Shown: in pieces, positions 39,097 through 49,261 of the stretch
Layout: every line of letters starts with the position of its first letter
Numbering within the stretch: position 1 is the first letter of the stretch
Assembly (NCBI RefSeq): GCF_005887615.1
Contig: NZ_VANS01000001.1
Location: forward strand, 1,413,415-1,477,414
Reading direction: 5' to 3'
Origin: Sulfitobacter sabulilitoris
GTDB lineage: Bacteria; Pseudomonadota; Alphaproteobacteria; Rhodobacterales; Rhodobacteraceae
DNA: 64,000 nucleotides
Program-made: the position numbers and the translations under genes
Notes under the pieces: model-generated
Told to the model about the DNA's origin: nothing
The model's database searches: none
What the model saw: only the letters and a program-made list of their open reading frames with translations

Positions 39097-40787
39097 CCAG
39101 CACCCAGGTCTCTCATCAGGTCATGTGGAACCGCCTGATCTCGGTCGTGGAGGAACAGGCACAGGCGTTGGTGCGCACCGCCTTCTCCACATCGGTCCGC
39201 GAGGCGGGCGACCTCTCGGCCGGCGTCTATGACGCCGAAGGCCGGATGCTGGCGCAGGCCGTCACCGGCACCCCCGGTCACGTCAACGCGATGGCCGACG
39301 CGGTGGGGCATTTCATCGCCCGGATCGGGCGCGGCAACATTCACGCGGGCGATGTCTATATCACCAACGATCCGTGGGAGGGCACGGGCCACCTGCATGA
39401 CATCACCGTCGTCAGCCCGTCGTTCCACAAGGGCGCGTTCGTGGGGTTCTTTGCCTGCACCGCGCATGTGGTCGACATCGGCGGGCGCGGCTTTGGCGCC
39501 GATGCCAATTCGGTCTACGAGGAAGGGATATACATCCCGATCATGAAATTCGCCGACCGCGGCACCGTGGACCGCACGCTGATCCATATCCTGCGCGGCA
39601 ATGTGCGCGAACCCGATCAGCTTGTCGGCGATATCCACGCGCTCGCCACCTGCAACGAGATCGGCCAGCGCCGCCTGTCGGACATGATGGGCGAATTCGG
39701 CCTGACGGACCTAATTGGCATCGCGGCCTACATCCTCGACAATTCGCGTCGCGCCACATTGGAGCGGATCGCCGCCCTGCCCCGCGCCGAAGCCCGCGCG
39801 GAGATGCGGATCGACGGGTATTCCAGCCCTATCGACCTGCGCGTGCATGTCCGTGTGCACGAGGACCACATCGCCTGCGATTTCGCGGGCACCTCCGGTC
39901 CGGACCCCAAGGGCATCAACGTGCCGATGGTCTATACCAAGGCCTACGCCTGTTATGCGTTGAAATGCGCTATCGCGGGCGACATTCCCAACAATGCCGC
40001 CTCGCTCGAACCGTTTCGCATCACCGCGCCCCAGGGCACCATCGTCAACGCGCTGCATCCCGCCCCGGTGGCCCTGCGCCATATCATCGGGCACATGATC
40101 CCCGACGTGGTTTTTGGCGCACTGGACCAGATCCTGCCGGGCACGGTGCCGGCCGAGGGGGCCGGATGCCTGTGCAATTTCCAGGTGTCGCTGCGGCCCG
40201 GCCCGAACGCCCCGCAGGGCGCGCGCCGGGCCGAGGTGCTGACCTTCAATTCGGGCGGGGGGGGCGCGCGACCGGATCACGACGGGCTGAATGCGACCGC
40301 CTTTCCCTCGGGCGTGATGACCATGCCGGTGGAGGCGACGGAGCATACCGGCCCGGTGATCATCTGGCGCAAGGAATTGCGCCCCGACAGCGGCGGCACC
40401 GGGCAACGCCGCGGCGGCCTGGGGCAATACATGGAAGTCGGAGCCCGCGCGGGCCACGAATTCGACATCTCGGCGATGTTCGACCGGCTGCATCATCCCG
40501 CGCGCGGACGCCAGGGCGGCGGCGACGGGGCACCGACCACCGTCACCCGCGAGGACGGCACCGCGATGCGTGGCAAGGGCCGCCAGTTCGTGCCGGCGGG
40601 CGGGCGTGTGCACCTGGCCTTTCCCGGCGGCGGCGGCTATGGCCCGGCCAGCGCCCGCGCCCCCGCGCTGGTGGAGCAGGACCTTGCGCGCGGCTACGTC
40701 ACCCCCGAGGCGGCGATGCGCGACTACGGCCTTGACGCGGCGCAGGTCGCGCGCATTCTGGACGCAGTGAAAAAGGGCACCGCATGA
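39093..40787 (+). CDS. hyuB: Hydantoinase/oxoprolinase subunit B (HyuB)
   Basis: Partner subunit of HyuA. The 564-residue product shows VREAGDLSAGVYDAEGRMLAQ, the NDPWEGTGHLHDITVVSP metal-site region and the C-terminal GGTGQRRGGLGQ and FPGGGGYGPA motifs of HyuB. Start and stop overlap hyuA and the FAD oxidoreductase by ATGA, so three proteins are co-translated. Confidence 0.94.
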   Translation: MTSTQVSHQVMWNRLISVVEEQAQALVRTAFSTSVREAGDLSAGVYDAEGRMLAQAVTGTPGHVNAMADAVGHFIARIGRGNIHAGDVYITNDPWEGTGHLHDITVVSPSFHKGAFVGFFACTAHVVDIGGRGFGADANSVYEEGIYIPIMKFADRGTVDRTLIHILRGNVREPDQLVGDIHALATCNEIGQRRLSDMMGEFGLTDLIGIAAYILDNSRRATLERIAALPRAEARAEMRIDGYSSPIDLRVHVRVHEDHIACDFAGTSGPDPKGINVPMVYTKAYACYALKCAIAGDIPNNAASLEPFRITAPQGTIVNALHPAPVALRHIIGHMIPDVVFGALDQILPGTVPAEGAGCLCNFQVSLRPGPNAPQGARRAEVLTFNSGGGGARPDHDGLNATAFPSGVMTMPVEATEHTGPVIIWRKELRPDSGGTGQRRGGLGQYMEVGARAGHEFDISAMFDRLHHPARGRQGGGDGAPTTVTREDGTAMRGKGRQFVPAGGRVHLAFPGGGGYGPASARAPALVEQDLARGYVTPEAAMRDYGLDAAQVARILDAVKKGTA

Positions 40788-41989
40788 CCCAGATCCCGGC
40801 CCACAGCAGCTATGACGTGGTGATCGTCGGCGGCGCGATCTACGGATCCAGCGTGGCGTGGTGGCTGACGCGCATGCCCGGTTTTCAGGGCCGCGTCCTG
40901 GTGGTGGAGCGTGACCCGAGCTACGAATTCGCCTCCACCAGCCACACGAACAGTTGCATCCGTCAGCAATTCACCAACGAAACCAACATCCGCATTTCGC
41001 AATTCGGCGCAGAGTTCATCAAGGGCTTTCGCGATTTCATGGGCGGCGACCCGCAGGTGCCGCACCTGACGCTGCAAAGCTTTGGCTACATGTACCTGGC
41101 CGACACGCCCGCCTTTGCCCAAAGCCTAAAAGCGGCGCAGGCCGTCCAGGCCAGTCTTGGAGCAAGCACCCGGCACATGACCCCCGGGGAAATCGCGGCG
41201 GACTATCCGTTCTACAACCTGGGCGACATCGTTGCCGCCAATCACAACCGCGTGGACGAAGGCTATTTCGACGGCGGCACCATGTTTGACTGGTTCAAAC
41301 GCATGGCACGGCGCGGCGGTGTCGAGTATATCGCCAACGAGGTCACCGGCATGACGCTGAACGCGGCCCGAACGGCGGTCGAAAGCGTCACGCTGGCGTC
41401 GAGCCACGAAGTGTCTTGTGGCACGGTCGTCAACGCATCCGGGCCGCGCGCGGTGCTGACGGCGCGCATGGCGGGCCTCGATATTCCCGTGGAGCCGCGA
41501 AAACGCTACACCTACATCTTTGATGCCAAGCATCCGCTGGATCGCGATCTGCCGCTGACCATCGACCCCTCCGGCGTGCACATGCGCACCGATGGGCGCT
41601 ATTATATGGCGGGCGGCCCGCCCGACGACGACCCGCCGGTGGATGTCGATGATTTCGCTGCCGATCACGGGCTGTGGGAATCCAAGATTTGGCCCGCCGT
41701 CGCCACCCGCATCCCCCAGTTCGAGGAAATCCGGCTGGTCAATATGTGGGTGGGCCATTACGCCTATAACACGCTCGATCAGAATGCGATCGTGGGGCCG
41801 GATCCGCAGGTCGGCAATTTTGTGTTCGTGAACGGGTTTTCGGGCCACGGGTTGCAACAATCCCCCGCCATCGGGCGCGGGGTGGCCGAATTGATCGCCT
41901 ACGGCGCATACCGCAGCCTCGATCTTGGTGCCTTTGGTGTCGAGCGGGTGCTGACCGGCAAGGTTTTCCTGGAACAGGCCGTCATCTGA
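40784..41989 (+). CDS. DAO-family FAD-dependent oxidoreductase
   Basis: A 401-residue flavoprotein of the D-amino-acid/sarcosine oxidase superfamily. The Rossmann FAD motif is VVIVGGAIYGSSVAWWL (residues 11-27), with a conserved ASTSHTNSCIRQQF flavin loop and the C-terminal FVNGFSGHGLQQSPAIGRGVAELI. Likely substrates are secondary or N-methyl amino acids, which would fit oxidation of a product of hydantoin-ring opening. Resemblance to FOXRED1-type proteins is also noted. Confidence 0.88.
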   Translation: MTQIPAHSSYDVVIVGGAIYGSSVAWWLTRMPGFQGRVLVVERDPSYEFASTSHTNSCIRQQFTNETNIRISQFGAEFIKGFRDFMGGDPQVPHLTLQSFGYMYLADTPAFAQSLKAAQAVQASLGASTRHMTPGEIAADYPFYNLGDIVAANHNRVDEGYFDGGTMFDWFKRMARRGGVEYIANEVTGMTLNAARTAVESVTLASSHEVSCGTVVNASGPRAVLTARMAGLDIPVEPRKRYTYIFDAKHPLDRDLPLTIDPSGVHMRTDGRYYMAGGPPDDDPPVDVDDFAADHGLWESKIWPAVATRIPQFEEIRLVNMWVGHYAYNTLDQNAIVGPDPQVGNFVFVNGFSGHGLQQSPAIGRGVAELIAYGAYRSLDLGAFGVERVLTGKVFLEQAVI

Positions 41990-42025
41990 CGGTGCCTGCT
42001 CCAGCCATCAGAAAGTGAGGACAAG

Positions 42026-42862
42026 ATGAAGAAACTGGTTTTGACTGGCGCCGCCGGGCGCCTTGGCTCGTACCTGCGCGAACCGCTGAGCGAAATGGCC
42101 GACGAATTGATCAGCACCGATATCGTGGAGGATATCGGCATGACCTACCCGTCCGAGCGTTACATCGCCGCCGACTTGGCGAACTACGAAGAGATCGCCG
42201 CCGTGCTGGAGGGGGCCGACATGGTGGTGCATTTCGGCGCCATCGGCGACGAACGCACCTTCGAAGAGCTTTTGGGTCCCAACTTTATCGGGGCCTACAA
42301 CATCTGGGAAGCCGCCTACCGCCATGGCGTGAAGCGCGTGGTCTATGCCTCGTCGATCCATGCGGTGGGCATGCACAAGAAATCGGATTTCATCGGCATC
42401 GACGCGCCGCACCGGCCCGACACCTTCTACGGCCTCGCCAAGTGCTTTGCCGAAGACCTCGCATCGATGTATTGGGACAAGCGCCAGATCGAGGCCGTGT
42501 GCCTGCGCATCCTGAGTTGCGCGCAGGTGACGAATGCCCGCGCGCTGGGGTCATGGCTGTCCTACGACGACCTTGTCCAGCTTGTCACCCGCGCCATCGA
42601 CACCCCCTCGGTCGGGTTTTCGGTGGTCTATGGCGTATCGAACAACGATCGCGTGCCGGTGGACAATTCCAAGGCGTCCTTTCTGGGCTACCGCCCCAAG
42701 GACAACGCGGAATTCATGGCCGAAAAGATCCTGGCGGACGCGCCGCCCGTGGATGTCACCGACCCCGGCCAGATGTGCCACGGCGGGCCGTTTGCCAGCG
42801 TCGAGCTGGGTCAATCGGGCCTCGCCACCATGAACATCATCGACGACAAGAAAACCACCTGA
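42026..42862 (+). CDS. NAD(P)-dependent epimerase/dehydratase family, uronate dehydrogenase-like
   Basis: A 278-residue extended short-chain dehydrogenase. It shows the nucleotide motif TGAAGRLGSYL, the SSIHAVGMH serine segment and YGLAKCFAE with catalytic Tyr and Lys, closely recalling uronate dehydrogenase (Udh), which oxidises glucuronate or galacturonate to the lactone. In this hydantoinase operon the natural substrate could differ. It starts 36 bases after the oxidoreductase with an AAGTGAGGA ribosome-binding region. Confidence 0.8.
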   Translation: MKKLVLTGAAGRLGSYLREPLSEMADELISTDIVEDIGMTYPSERYIAADLANYEEIAAVLEGADMVVHFGAIGDERTFEELLGPNFIGAYNIWEAAYRHGVKRVVYASSIHAVGMHKKSDFIGIDAPHRPDTFYGLAKCFAEDLASMYWDKRQIEAVCLRILSCAQVTNARALGSWLSYDDLVQLVTRAIDTPSVGFSVVYGVSNNDRVPVDNSKASFLGYRPKDNAEFMAEKILADAPPVDVTDPGQMCHGGPFASVELGQSGLATMNIIDDKKTT

Positions 42863-43923
42863 CCGATCGGGCGGCCCCCCAAGGCCGGCGCGTCGCGCTG
42901 ACCTTTGCCGTGGCGCTGGCAGGCGCGCTGGCGTTCCGCGCGCTCGGGCTGCCGCTGCCCTGGCTGCTGGGGCCGATGGCGGGCTGTCTGGTCGCGTCGC
43001 TGTCCGGCGCCCGGCTGCACGGGATCAGGCCGCTCAACGACGCGATGCGCGCCATTCTGGGCGTCGCGGTGGGGGCCAGCTTTACGCCCGCGCTGCTGGG
43101 CGACCTGGCGGGCATGTGGCCGACCCTGGCGCTGATGCCGGTGATGATCGTGGTCATCGGCGCGCTGGGCGTGCCCTACTTCCAGCGGCTTTGGGGATAT
43201 GATTTCGCCACCAGCTACTACGCCGCTATGCCCGGCGGGTTGCAGGACATGCTGCTTTTCGGACACGAGGCCGGCGGCAATCTGCGCGCGCTCTCGCTCA
43301 TTCACGCGACCCGCGTGCTGGTGATCGTGGTGGCGCTGCCGGTGCTGCTGGTGCAGGTCTGGGACGCGAGCCTCGACGCGGCGCCCGGCGCCCCCATCCG
43401 CGGGATGGACCCCGGCCAGATCGCGCTGATGGCGCTGTGCGGTGTCGTGGGCTGGCGGGTGGCCAGACGTGCGGGCCTGTTCGGCGCGTCCATCCTGGGG
43501 CCGATGATCGCCACCGGCGCGCTTGCACTGGCGGGTATCCTGACCACGCCGCCCCCGGCAGAGGCGATTTTCCTTGCGCAGTTCTTTATCGGCATGGCGG
43601 TGGGCCAGGCCTATTCCGGCATCACTTGGGTCGAAGTGCGCCGCGACCTGATCGCTGGAGCGGGGTTTTGCATCGTGCTGATCGCGCTGACCCTCGCCGT
43701 GGTCGAGGTCATATGGGTCATGGATCTTGCCCCGCCACGCGAGGCGGTTCTGGCCTTTGCCCCCGGCGGGCAGGCCGAACTGGCGGTTCTGGCGCTGATC
43801 GTGGGGGCGGATATCGGCTTTGTCATCGCCCACCACGTGCTGCGCATGGTGGTCGTGATCCTCGGTGCGCCGCTTGTGGCGCGCCTGCTCGGCCCTCGCG
43901 GTCGGCGCGATGAACGGGGATGA
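42859..43923 (+). CDS. AbrB-family membrane protein (PF05145), probable CTG start
   Basis: A 354-residue integral membrane protein with about ten helices in two AbrB repeats; LPLPWLLGPMAGCLVASLSGA and GLFGASILGPMIATGALALAGI are the repeated cores and AAMPGGLQDMLLFG is a family segment. No ATG is available between the upstream stop and the first helix. A CTG at 42859 overlapping the Udh-like TGA (CTGA) gives a full-length N-terminus with RR before helix 1; a GTG at 42910 would trim part of that helix. Function of the family is unsettled; membrane transport is possible. Confidence 0.78.
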   Translation: MTDRAAPQGRRVALTFAVALAGALAFRALGLPLPWLLGPMAGCLVASLSGARLHGIRPLNDAMRAILGVAVGASFTPALLGDLAGMWPTLALMPVMIVVIGALGVPYFQRLWGYDFATSYYAAMPGGLQDMLLFGHEAGGNLRALSLIHATRVLVIVVALPVLLVQVWDASLDAAPGAPIRGMDPGQIALMALCGVVGWRVARRAGLFGASILGPMIATGALALAGILTTPPPAEAIFLAQFFIGMAVGQAYSGITWVEVRRDLIAGAGFCIVLIALTLAVVEVIWVMDLAPPREAVLAFAPGGQAELAVLALIVGADIGFVIAHHVLRMVVVILGAPLVARLLGPRGRRDERG

Positions 43924-43988
43924 AACCCCTGCACGCACGGCGCGCACCGGGTGACCCTCGACCACCGGGTCGCGGGCCAGCGCAATTG

Positions 43989-44003
43989 CGGAACAACATT
44001 CCG
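43989..44003. promoter_or_regulatory. Inverted repeat CGGAA-N5-TTCCG before the acyl-CoA operon
   Basis: Perfect 5-base arms with a 5-base spacer lie 165 bases upstream of the acyl-CoA synthetase start, inside the 244-base gap 43924-44167. They overlap a possible TTGCGG-N17-CGGTAT promoter. Candidate operator; regulator unknown. Nothing else was recognised in this gap. Confidence 0.35.
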
Positions 44004-44167
44004 ACACGCGGTATTGGCAGCGCGGCGTTTCGCCACTAACGTCACGACCAGGGAGAGTCGCGCAAACCCCATTCGGGGGCGCAGGCGCGGCGGAGGCGTC
44101 GGAGGAGGACCGTTCGCATGGGCACGAAAACGGCAAGGCACCTGCGCGCGGCGCGTGGGGCGAGTTG

Positions 44168-45868
44168 ATGGCGGGACTGACCCACGAGGCCGCCGCGGCC
44201 CATGTCACAGCCACCAATCCTACCTTCAAGGTGGGCACCGCCGACATCCGCGGCGTGACCTACAAGGTGTTTGAAAACATCCCCGCCAGTGTGCCCGCCC
44301 TCTTGCCCGCAAGCCGCGCGGGCCAGGGCGACGGCGCGTGGGATTACCTGGTGTACCGGGACGAGCGCTGGACCTATGACGCCTTTTGCAATGACGTGAA
44401 CCGAATGGCCCATGCGCTGATGCGTGACCTGGGCGTGACGCGCGGCCAGCCCGTCGCGATCGCCATGCGCAACTGCCCTGAACTTTTGATCCTGACGATG
44501 GCGATCGCATCGACGGGCGCGGTGGTGGTCTTCGTCAACGCGTGGTGGACCACCCAGGAGCTTGACTATGCGCTGCGCGACAGCGGGGCCAAGGTGGTCT
44601 TTGCCGATGGCGACCGGATCGCGCGGCTGGCCCCTTTGAAAACCGCGATGGACCTGCGCCTGATCGGCGTACGCGACGGCATCGGCATGGGCGACGACAG
44701 CTATGGCGCGCTTTACGCGGGCAGCACGGACACCACGTGGCCCGAGGTTCCGATCGCGCCGGAGAATGATTTCGCGGTGATGTATTCTTCGGGCACGACG
44801 GGGCACCCCAAGGGCGTGGTGCAGACCCATCGCGGGGCGGTGAACGCGGTCTTTACCTGGCTGATGCAGGCGGTGATGGCGCCGCTGATCACCCCGCCCG
44901 AGGACGGCGCGCCGCCCGCCCCGCGTCCATCGGTCCTGGTCGTCACGCCGCTGTTTCACGTCACGGCCACGCATCCGATGTTCCTGCTGAGCCTGCCCGC
45001 GGGCGCCAAGATCGCGTTGCTGCACAAATGGGATGCGTCCGAAGCCGTGCGCGTGATCCGCGACGAGGGCATCACCCGTTTTTTGGGCGTGCCGACCCAA
45101 TCGGCGGACCTGATGGAGGCCGCAAGGCGGATGGGCGAGCCGTTGCCCACCCTCGACTTCATCGGTTCGGGTGGCGCCAAACGTCCGGCGGCGCAGGTCG
45201 CACAACTGGCCGAGGTCTTTCCGCGCGCGCAGGTCGCGACCGGCTGGGGCATGACCGAAACCAACGCCAACGGCATCGGCATGGCGGGCCCCGACTACAT
45301 CGAACGCCCCGGCAGCGCCGGACGCCTGTATCCGCCGGTTCAGGAGCTGAAGTTCCTCGATGACCGGGGCCGGGAGGTCGCCCCCGGCGCGGTGGGCGAG
45401 ATCACCGTCAAAAGCCCCTGCAACATGCGCTGCTATCTCAACAAGCCCGACGCCACGGCGGAGGTCCTGCACGAGGGATGGCTGCGCACCGGCGATCTGG
45501 GTTTCATCGACGAAGACGGCTTTGTCACCATCGTGGACCGCAAGAAGAACATCATCATCCGCGGCGGCGAAAACATCGCCTGCCTTGATGTCGAGGGCGC
45601 GCTGCACCGTCACCCTGCCGTGGCGGAGGCCTGCGCCTTTTCGGTCCCGCACGAGAGGCTGGGCGAGGTCGTGGGCGCCAGCGTGCAACTGCGCGGCGGC
45701 ATGACCGTGACCCTCGACGACCTGACGGCGTTTCTGCGTGATCACATCGCCAGCTTCAAGATCCCCGCACATATCTGGTTCCGCGACACCCCCCTGCCCC
45801 GCGGCGCCACCGACAAGATAGATCGCCGCGCGCTGCGCGCGGAGTGCCTTGCCACGCTTGACGCCTGA
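44168..45868 (+). CDS. Acyl-CoA synthetase (class I adenylate-forming enzyme)
   Basis: Activates a carboxylic acid to its CoA thioester via an acyl-AMP. The 566-residue product carries the AMP-binding motif [45 protein letters not shown] and [14 protein letters not shown], and a C-terminal [15 protein letters not shown] lysine region. An in-frame TTG lies one codon upstream. First of six plus-strand genes (44168-50802) forming a beta-oxidation-type operon; acid substrate not determinable. Confidence 0.92.
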   Translation: MAGLTHEAAAAHVTATNPTFKVGTADIRGVTYKVFENIPASVPALLPASRAGQGDGAWDYLVYRDERWTYDAFCNDVNRMAHALMRDLGVTRGQPVAIAMRNCPELLILTMAIASTGAVVVFVNAWWTTQELDYALRDSGAKVVFADGDRIARLAPLKTAMDLRLIGVRDGIGMGDDSYGALYAGSTDTTWPEVPIAPENDFAVMYSSGTTGHPKGVVQTHRGAVNAVFTWLMQAVMAPLITPPEDGAPPAPRPSVLVVTPLFHVTATHPMFLLSLPAGAKIALLHKWDASEAVRVIRDEGITRFLGVPTQSADLMEAARRMGEPLPTLDFIGSGGAKRPAAQVAQLAEVFPRAQVATGWGMTETNANGIGMAGPDYIERPGSAGRLYPPVQELKFLDDRGREVAPGAVGEITVKSPCNMRCYLNKPDATAEVLHEGWLRTGDLGFIDEDGFVTIVDRKKNIIIRGGENIACLDVEGALHRHPAVAEACAFSVPHERLGEVVGASVQLRGGMTVTLDDLTAFLRDHIASFKIPAHIWFRDTPLPRGATDKIDRRALRAECLATLDA

Positions 45869-45887
45869 CATTCCCGAAAGGACCATT

Positions 45888-47180
45888 ATGACCTCGCCGA
45901 CAGACGCAGAGATTTCCGACCATATCGCCAAGGCGGGCCGCCGCGCATGGGAGGTGCCGGGGCTTGACCCCGCCACCCCCCGCCGCGAGGTCCGCACCGT
46001 CGGCATCATCGGCGCCGGGACAATGGGCGGCGGTATCGCGATGAATTTCGCCACCGCCGGTATCGACGTCCGCATCGTCGAGACGCAACAGGAGGCGCTG
46101 GACCGCGGCCTGGCGGTGGTGCGCGGCAATTATCAGCGCAGCGCCGACAAGGGGCGTTTTGCGCAGGACGAGGTCGAGGCGCGCATGGCGCGGTTCGACG
46201 GGCGGCTGGCGATTGCCGATCTGGCCGACTGCGACCTGGTGATCGAGGCGGTGTTCGAGGACATGGACCTCAAGAAGAAGATATTCACCGAATTGGGCCA
46301 GGTGATGAAGCCCGGTGCGATCCTGGCCACCAACACATCGGCACTCGATATCGACGAGATCGCCAGCGTCACGGGCCGGGCCGGCGACGTGATCGGGCTG
46401 CACTTCTTTTCGCCCGCCAACGTGATGAAGCTGCTTGAGATCGTGCGGGCGGGCGAAACGGCCGACGACGTTGTCGCCACCTGCATGGACCTGGCAAAGA
46501 CCATCAACAAGATCGCCGTCCTGGTGGGCGTCTGCCCCGGGTTCGTGGGCAACCGGATCCTGTTCGCGCGGCAGAAACAGGCCAACAAACTGCTGTATCA
46601 GGGTGTCTTGCCCTGGGATGTGGACGCGGCGCTCAACGCCTTCGGCTTTCGCATGGGCCCGTTCCAGATGTCGGACCTTGCCGGGCTTGATATCGGCTGG
46701 TCCAAGGGCGCCAGGACAGACAACCCCATTCGCGACGCGTTGTGCGAACTGGACCGCCGCGGACAAAAGACCAAGGCGGGGTTTTACGACTACGACGAGG
46801 CGCGCACGCCGCATCCCTCGAGCGTGACGGCGGACATCATCCGCGACATCACGGGCGCCGCCCCCGCAACCATGCCGCAGGACCGGATCATCGACACCTG
46901 CATCCACCCGATGATCAACGAGGCGGTCAAGATCCTCGAAGAGAACAAGGCGCAGCGGCCCGGCGATATCGACGTTGTCTGGCTCAACGGGTACGGCTGG
47001 CCCGCCGACAAGGGCGGGCCGATGTTTTACGGCGACATGGTCGGGGCCAAGGCCGTGCTGGCCACGATGGAGCGTCTGGGCGCCGAAGACCCCGAATTCG
47101 CGCCTGCGCGGACCCTGCGCAGATTGGCCGCGGACGGCGGTAAATTCACCGAGATCGACACCGGAGGTTTAAAGGTCTGA
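45888..47180 (+). CDS. 3-hydroxyacyl-CoA dehydrogenase
   Basis: Oxidises 3-hydroxyacyl-CoA to the 3-keto form with NAD+. The 430-residue product has an extra 35-residue N-terminus, the NAD motif [35 protein letters not shown], and two C-terminal 3HCDH helical domains (about residues 225-320 and 330-425), as in the dehydrogenase half of FadB. The stand-alone form without a fused hydratase matches the separate crotonase gene 4 bases downstream. Ribosome-binding site GAAAGGA precedes the ATG. Confidence 0.93.
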   Translation: MTSPTDAEISDHIAKAGRRAWEVPGLDPATPRREVRTVGIIGAGTMGGGIAMNFATAGIDVRIVETQQEALDRGLAVVRGNYQRSADKGRFAQDEVEARMARFDGRLAIADLADCDLVIEAVFEDMDLKKKIFTELGQVMKPGAILATNTSALDIDEIASVTGRAGDVIGLHFFSPANVMKLLEIVRAGETADDVVATCMDLAKTINKIAVLVGVCPGFVGNRILFARQKQANKLLYQGVLPWDVDAALNAFGFRMGPFQMSDLAGLDIGWSKGARTDNPIRDALCELDRRGQKTKAGFYDYDEARTPHPSSVTADIIRDITGAAPATMPQDRIIDTCIHPMINEAVKILEENKAQRPGDIDVVWLNGYGWPADKGGPMFYGDMVGAKAVLATMERLGAEDPEFAPARTLRRLAADGGKFTEIDTGGLKV

Positions 47181-47183
47181 GCC

Positions 47184-47960
47184 ATGGCATATGAATTCAT
47201 CACCACCGAAACACGCGGTCATGTCCTGATCGTGACCATGAACCGCCCCGAGGTGTACAACGCGGTTCACGCCCCCATGCACAACGAGATGGCGCAGATG
47301 TGGGACGATTTCGCCGCCGATCCCGATCTGTGGGTCGCGGTGCTGACCGGGGCGGGCGATCGGGCGTTTTCGGCCGGGAACGACCTGAAATACACCGCGT
47401 CGGGCAAGGGCGGCAGCCTGCCCGCGTCGGGGTTTGCCGGGCTGTCGAACCGGTTCGATCTGGAAAAGCCGATCATCGCGGCCGTCAACGGCTTTGCCAT
47501 GGGCGGCGGCTTTGAAACCGCGCTGTCATGCGACATCATCCTGTCCGCCAATACCGCGACCTTTGCCCTGCCCGAGGTCAAAGTCGGCTTTTTCGCCGCC
47601 GCCAGCGGCGTGCAGCGCGTCAGCCGCTACATCGGCAGGCTGGCCGCACAGGAGTTGCTGTTCACCGGTCGGCACGTCAAGGCGGACGAGGCGCTGTCGC
47701 TGGGGCTGGTCAACGCGGTCTATCCGCCACAGGACCTGATGGGCGCCGCGCTCGACAAGGCAGAGGAGATCGCCTCGGTCTCGCCCTCTGCGGTGAAGGC
47801 CACGAAACGGGTTCTGAACCGCATGGCCGAACTCGAACAGTTGCCGCAAAGCCTCGAGCATAGCCGCGAGGTGATCGCCGACCTGTCGAAAACAGAGGAT
47901 TTCCGCGAGGGCGTCAACGCCTTCGTCGAGAAGCGCACGCCCAACTGGGTCAACCGATAA
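47184..47960 (+). CDS. Enoyl-CoA hydratase/isomerase (crotonase family)
   Basis: A 258-residue crotonase. FSAGNDLK and MGGGFETALSCDIIL contribute to the oxyanion hole, and both catalytic glutamates are present (in GGGFETAL and LPEVKVGFF), consistent with a true hydratase. FSAGNDLKY resembles carnitinyl-CoA dehydratase-like members, so a branched or functionalised acyl-CoA is possible. Follows the hydroxyacyl-CoA dehydrogenase immediately. Confidence 0.9.
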   Translation: MAYEFITTETRGHVLIVTMNRPEVYNAVHAPMHNEMAQMWDDFAADPDLWVAVLTGAGDRAFSAGNDLKYTASGKGGSLPASGFAGLSNRFDLEKPIIAAVNGFAMGGGFETALSCDIILSANTATFALPEVKVGFFAAASGVQRVSRYIGRLAAQELLFTGRHVKADEALSLGLVNAVYPPQDLMGAALDKAEEIASVSPSAVKATKRVLNRMAELEQLPQSLEHSREVIADLSKTEDFREGVNAFVEKRTPNWVNR

Positions 47961-47986
47961 GCCGCAATATCAAGGGGAGCACCCAC

Positions 47987-49261
47987 ATGGGACACAACCA
48001 GACGCCGTTCGAGATGAACAACCTAGAGATGTCCGACAAGGCCAAGCCGCTGCTGGCCGAGGTCATCCGCCATATCCACGATCACGTCGATCCGATCACC
48101 GAGGAATTCTACCGCCTGGGCGAAGGCCGCGCCGACCGCTGGTCCTATGCGCCGGGTCAGCTTGAGCTGCTCGACGGCGCCAAGCAAAAGGCGCGCGACG
48201 CGGGGCTTTGGAATTTTTTCCTGCCGAACGCCGAGACCGGCGAAGGCCTTGCGAACCTGGACTATGCCTATATCGCCGCCGAACTGGGCAAGAGCCCCCT
48301 GGCCTCCGAGACGTTGAACTGCTCGGCCCCTGATACCGGCAACATGGAGGTGCTGGAACGCGTCGGCACGCCCGAGCAGAAGGAGCGTTGGCTCAAACCG
48401 CTGCTGGCGGGTGAAATCCGGTCGTGCTTTGCCATGACGGAGCCGGACGTGGCCTCGTCGGATGCCAAGAACATTGCCACACGCGCGGTTCTCGATGGTG
48501 ACGAATGGGTCATCAACGGCGAGAAGTTCTATATTTCCGGCGCGGGCGATCCACGCTGCAAGATCATGATCTGCATGGTCAAGACCTCGCCCGAGGCGGA
48601 TGCCTTCCGCCAGCAAAGTCAGATCCTGGTGCCGATGGATACGCCGGGGGTCGAGATCCTCGGGCCGATGCATGTCTTTGGTCACGATGACGCGCCGCAC
48701 GGGCACATGCATATCCGGTTGAAAGACGTGCGCGTCCCCGCCGCCAACATGCTCTGGGGCGAGGGACGCGGGTTCGAGATCAGCCAGGTCCGGCTTGGGC
48801 CGGGGCGCATCCACCATTGCATGCGGTCCATCGGGCAAGGCGAAAAGGCGCTGGACCTGTTGATGGAACGCGCGCTGGGGCGCGAGGCCTTCGGCAAGCG
48901 GATCATCGACCTGGGCAAGAACATGGAAACCATTTCCCGCGCCCGGATCGAAATCGAGGCGATGCGTCTGATGGTGCTGAAAGCGGCCAAGGCGATGGAC
49001 ACGCTGGGCAACAAGGAGGCGCGGATCTGGGTCAGCATGATCAAGGCGATGGTGCCCGAAAAGGTGTGCCAGATCATCGACCAGTCGATGCAGGTGCATG
49101 GCGCCACGGGCATTTCGCAGTGGTCGCCGCTCAGCCATATGTATGCAGGCCAGCGCACGCTGCGCTATGCCGACGGGCCGGACGAGGTGCATCACCACGT
49201 CGTCGCACGGGCGGAAATCCAGTCCTTCCAGTCCTCCAACACGCGAAAGGCCGCTGAATGA
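47987..49261 (+). CDS. Acyl-CoA dehydrogenase (ACAD10/11-like)
   Basis: A 424-residue FAD-dependent dehydrogenase. Motifs include FAMTEPDVASSDAKNIA, INGEKFYISGAGDPRCK, VFGHDDAPHGHMHIR and GPGRIHHCMRSIGQGEKAL, nearly the same set as in the paralogue at 34008-35243. The RIHHCMR motif is shared with mammalian ACAD10/11. Ribosome-binding site AAGGGGAG is strong. Its stop overlaps the next SDR start by ATGA. Confidence 0.93.
   Translation: MGHNQTPFEMNNLEMSDKAKPLLAEVIRHIHDHVDPITEEFYRLGEGRADRWSYAPGQLELLDGAKQKARDAGLWNFFLPNAETGEGLANLDYAYIAAELGKSPLASETLNCSAPDTGNMEVLERVGTPEQKERWLKPLLAGEIRSCFAMTEPDVASSDAKNIATRAVLDGDEWVINGEKFYISGAGDPRCKIMICMVKTSPEADAFRQQSQILVPMDTPGVEILGPMHVFGHDDAPHGHMHIRLKDVRVPAANMLWGEGRGFEISQVRLGPGRIHHCMRSIGQGEKALDLLMERALGREAFGKRIIDLGKNMETISRARIEIEAMRLMVLKAAKAMDTLGNKEARIWVSMIKAMVPEKVCQIIDQSMQVHGATGISQWSPLSHMYAGQRTLRYADGPDEVHHHVVARAEIQSFQSSNTRKAAE

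Noticed and set aside
44042-46129. Minus-strand open frame of 695 codons opposite the acyl-CoA synthetase gene
   Set aside because: The plus-strand gene carries all adenylate-forming motifs; the minus-strand frame is a shadow.
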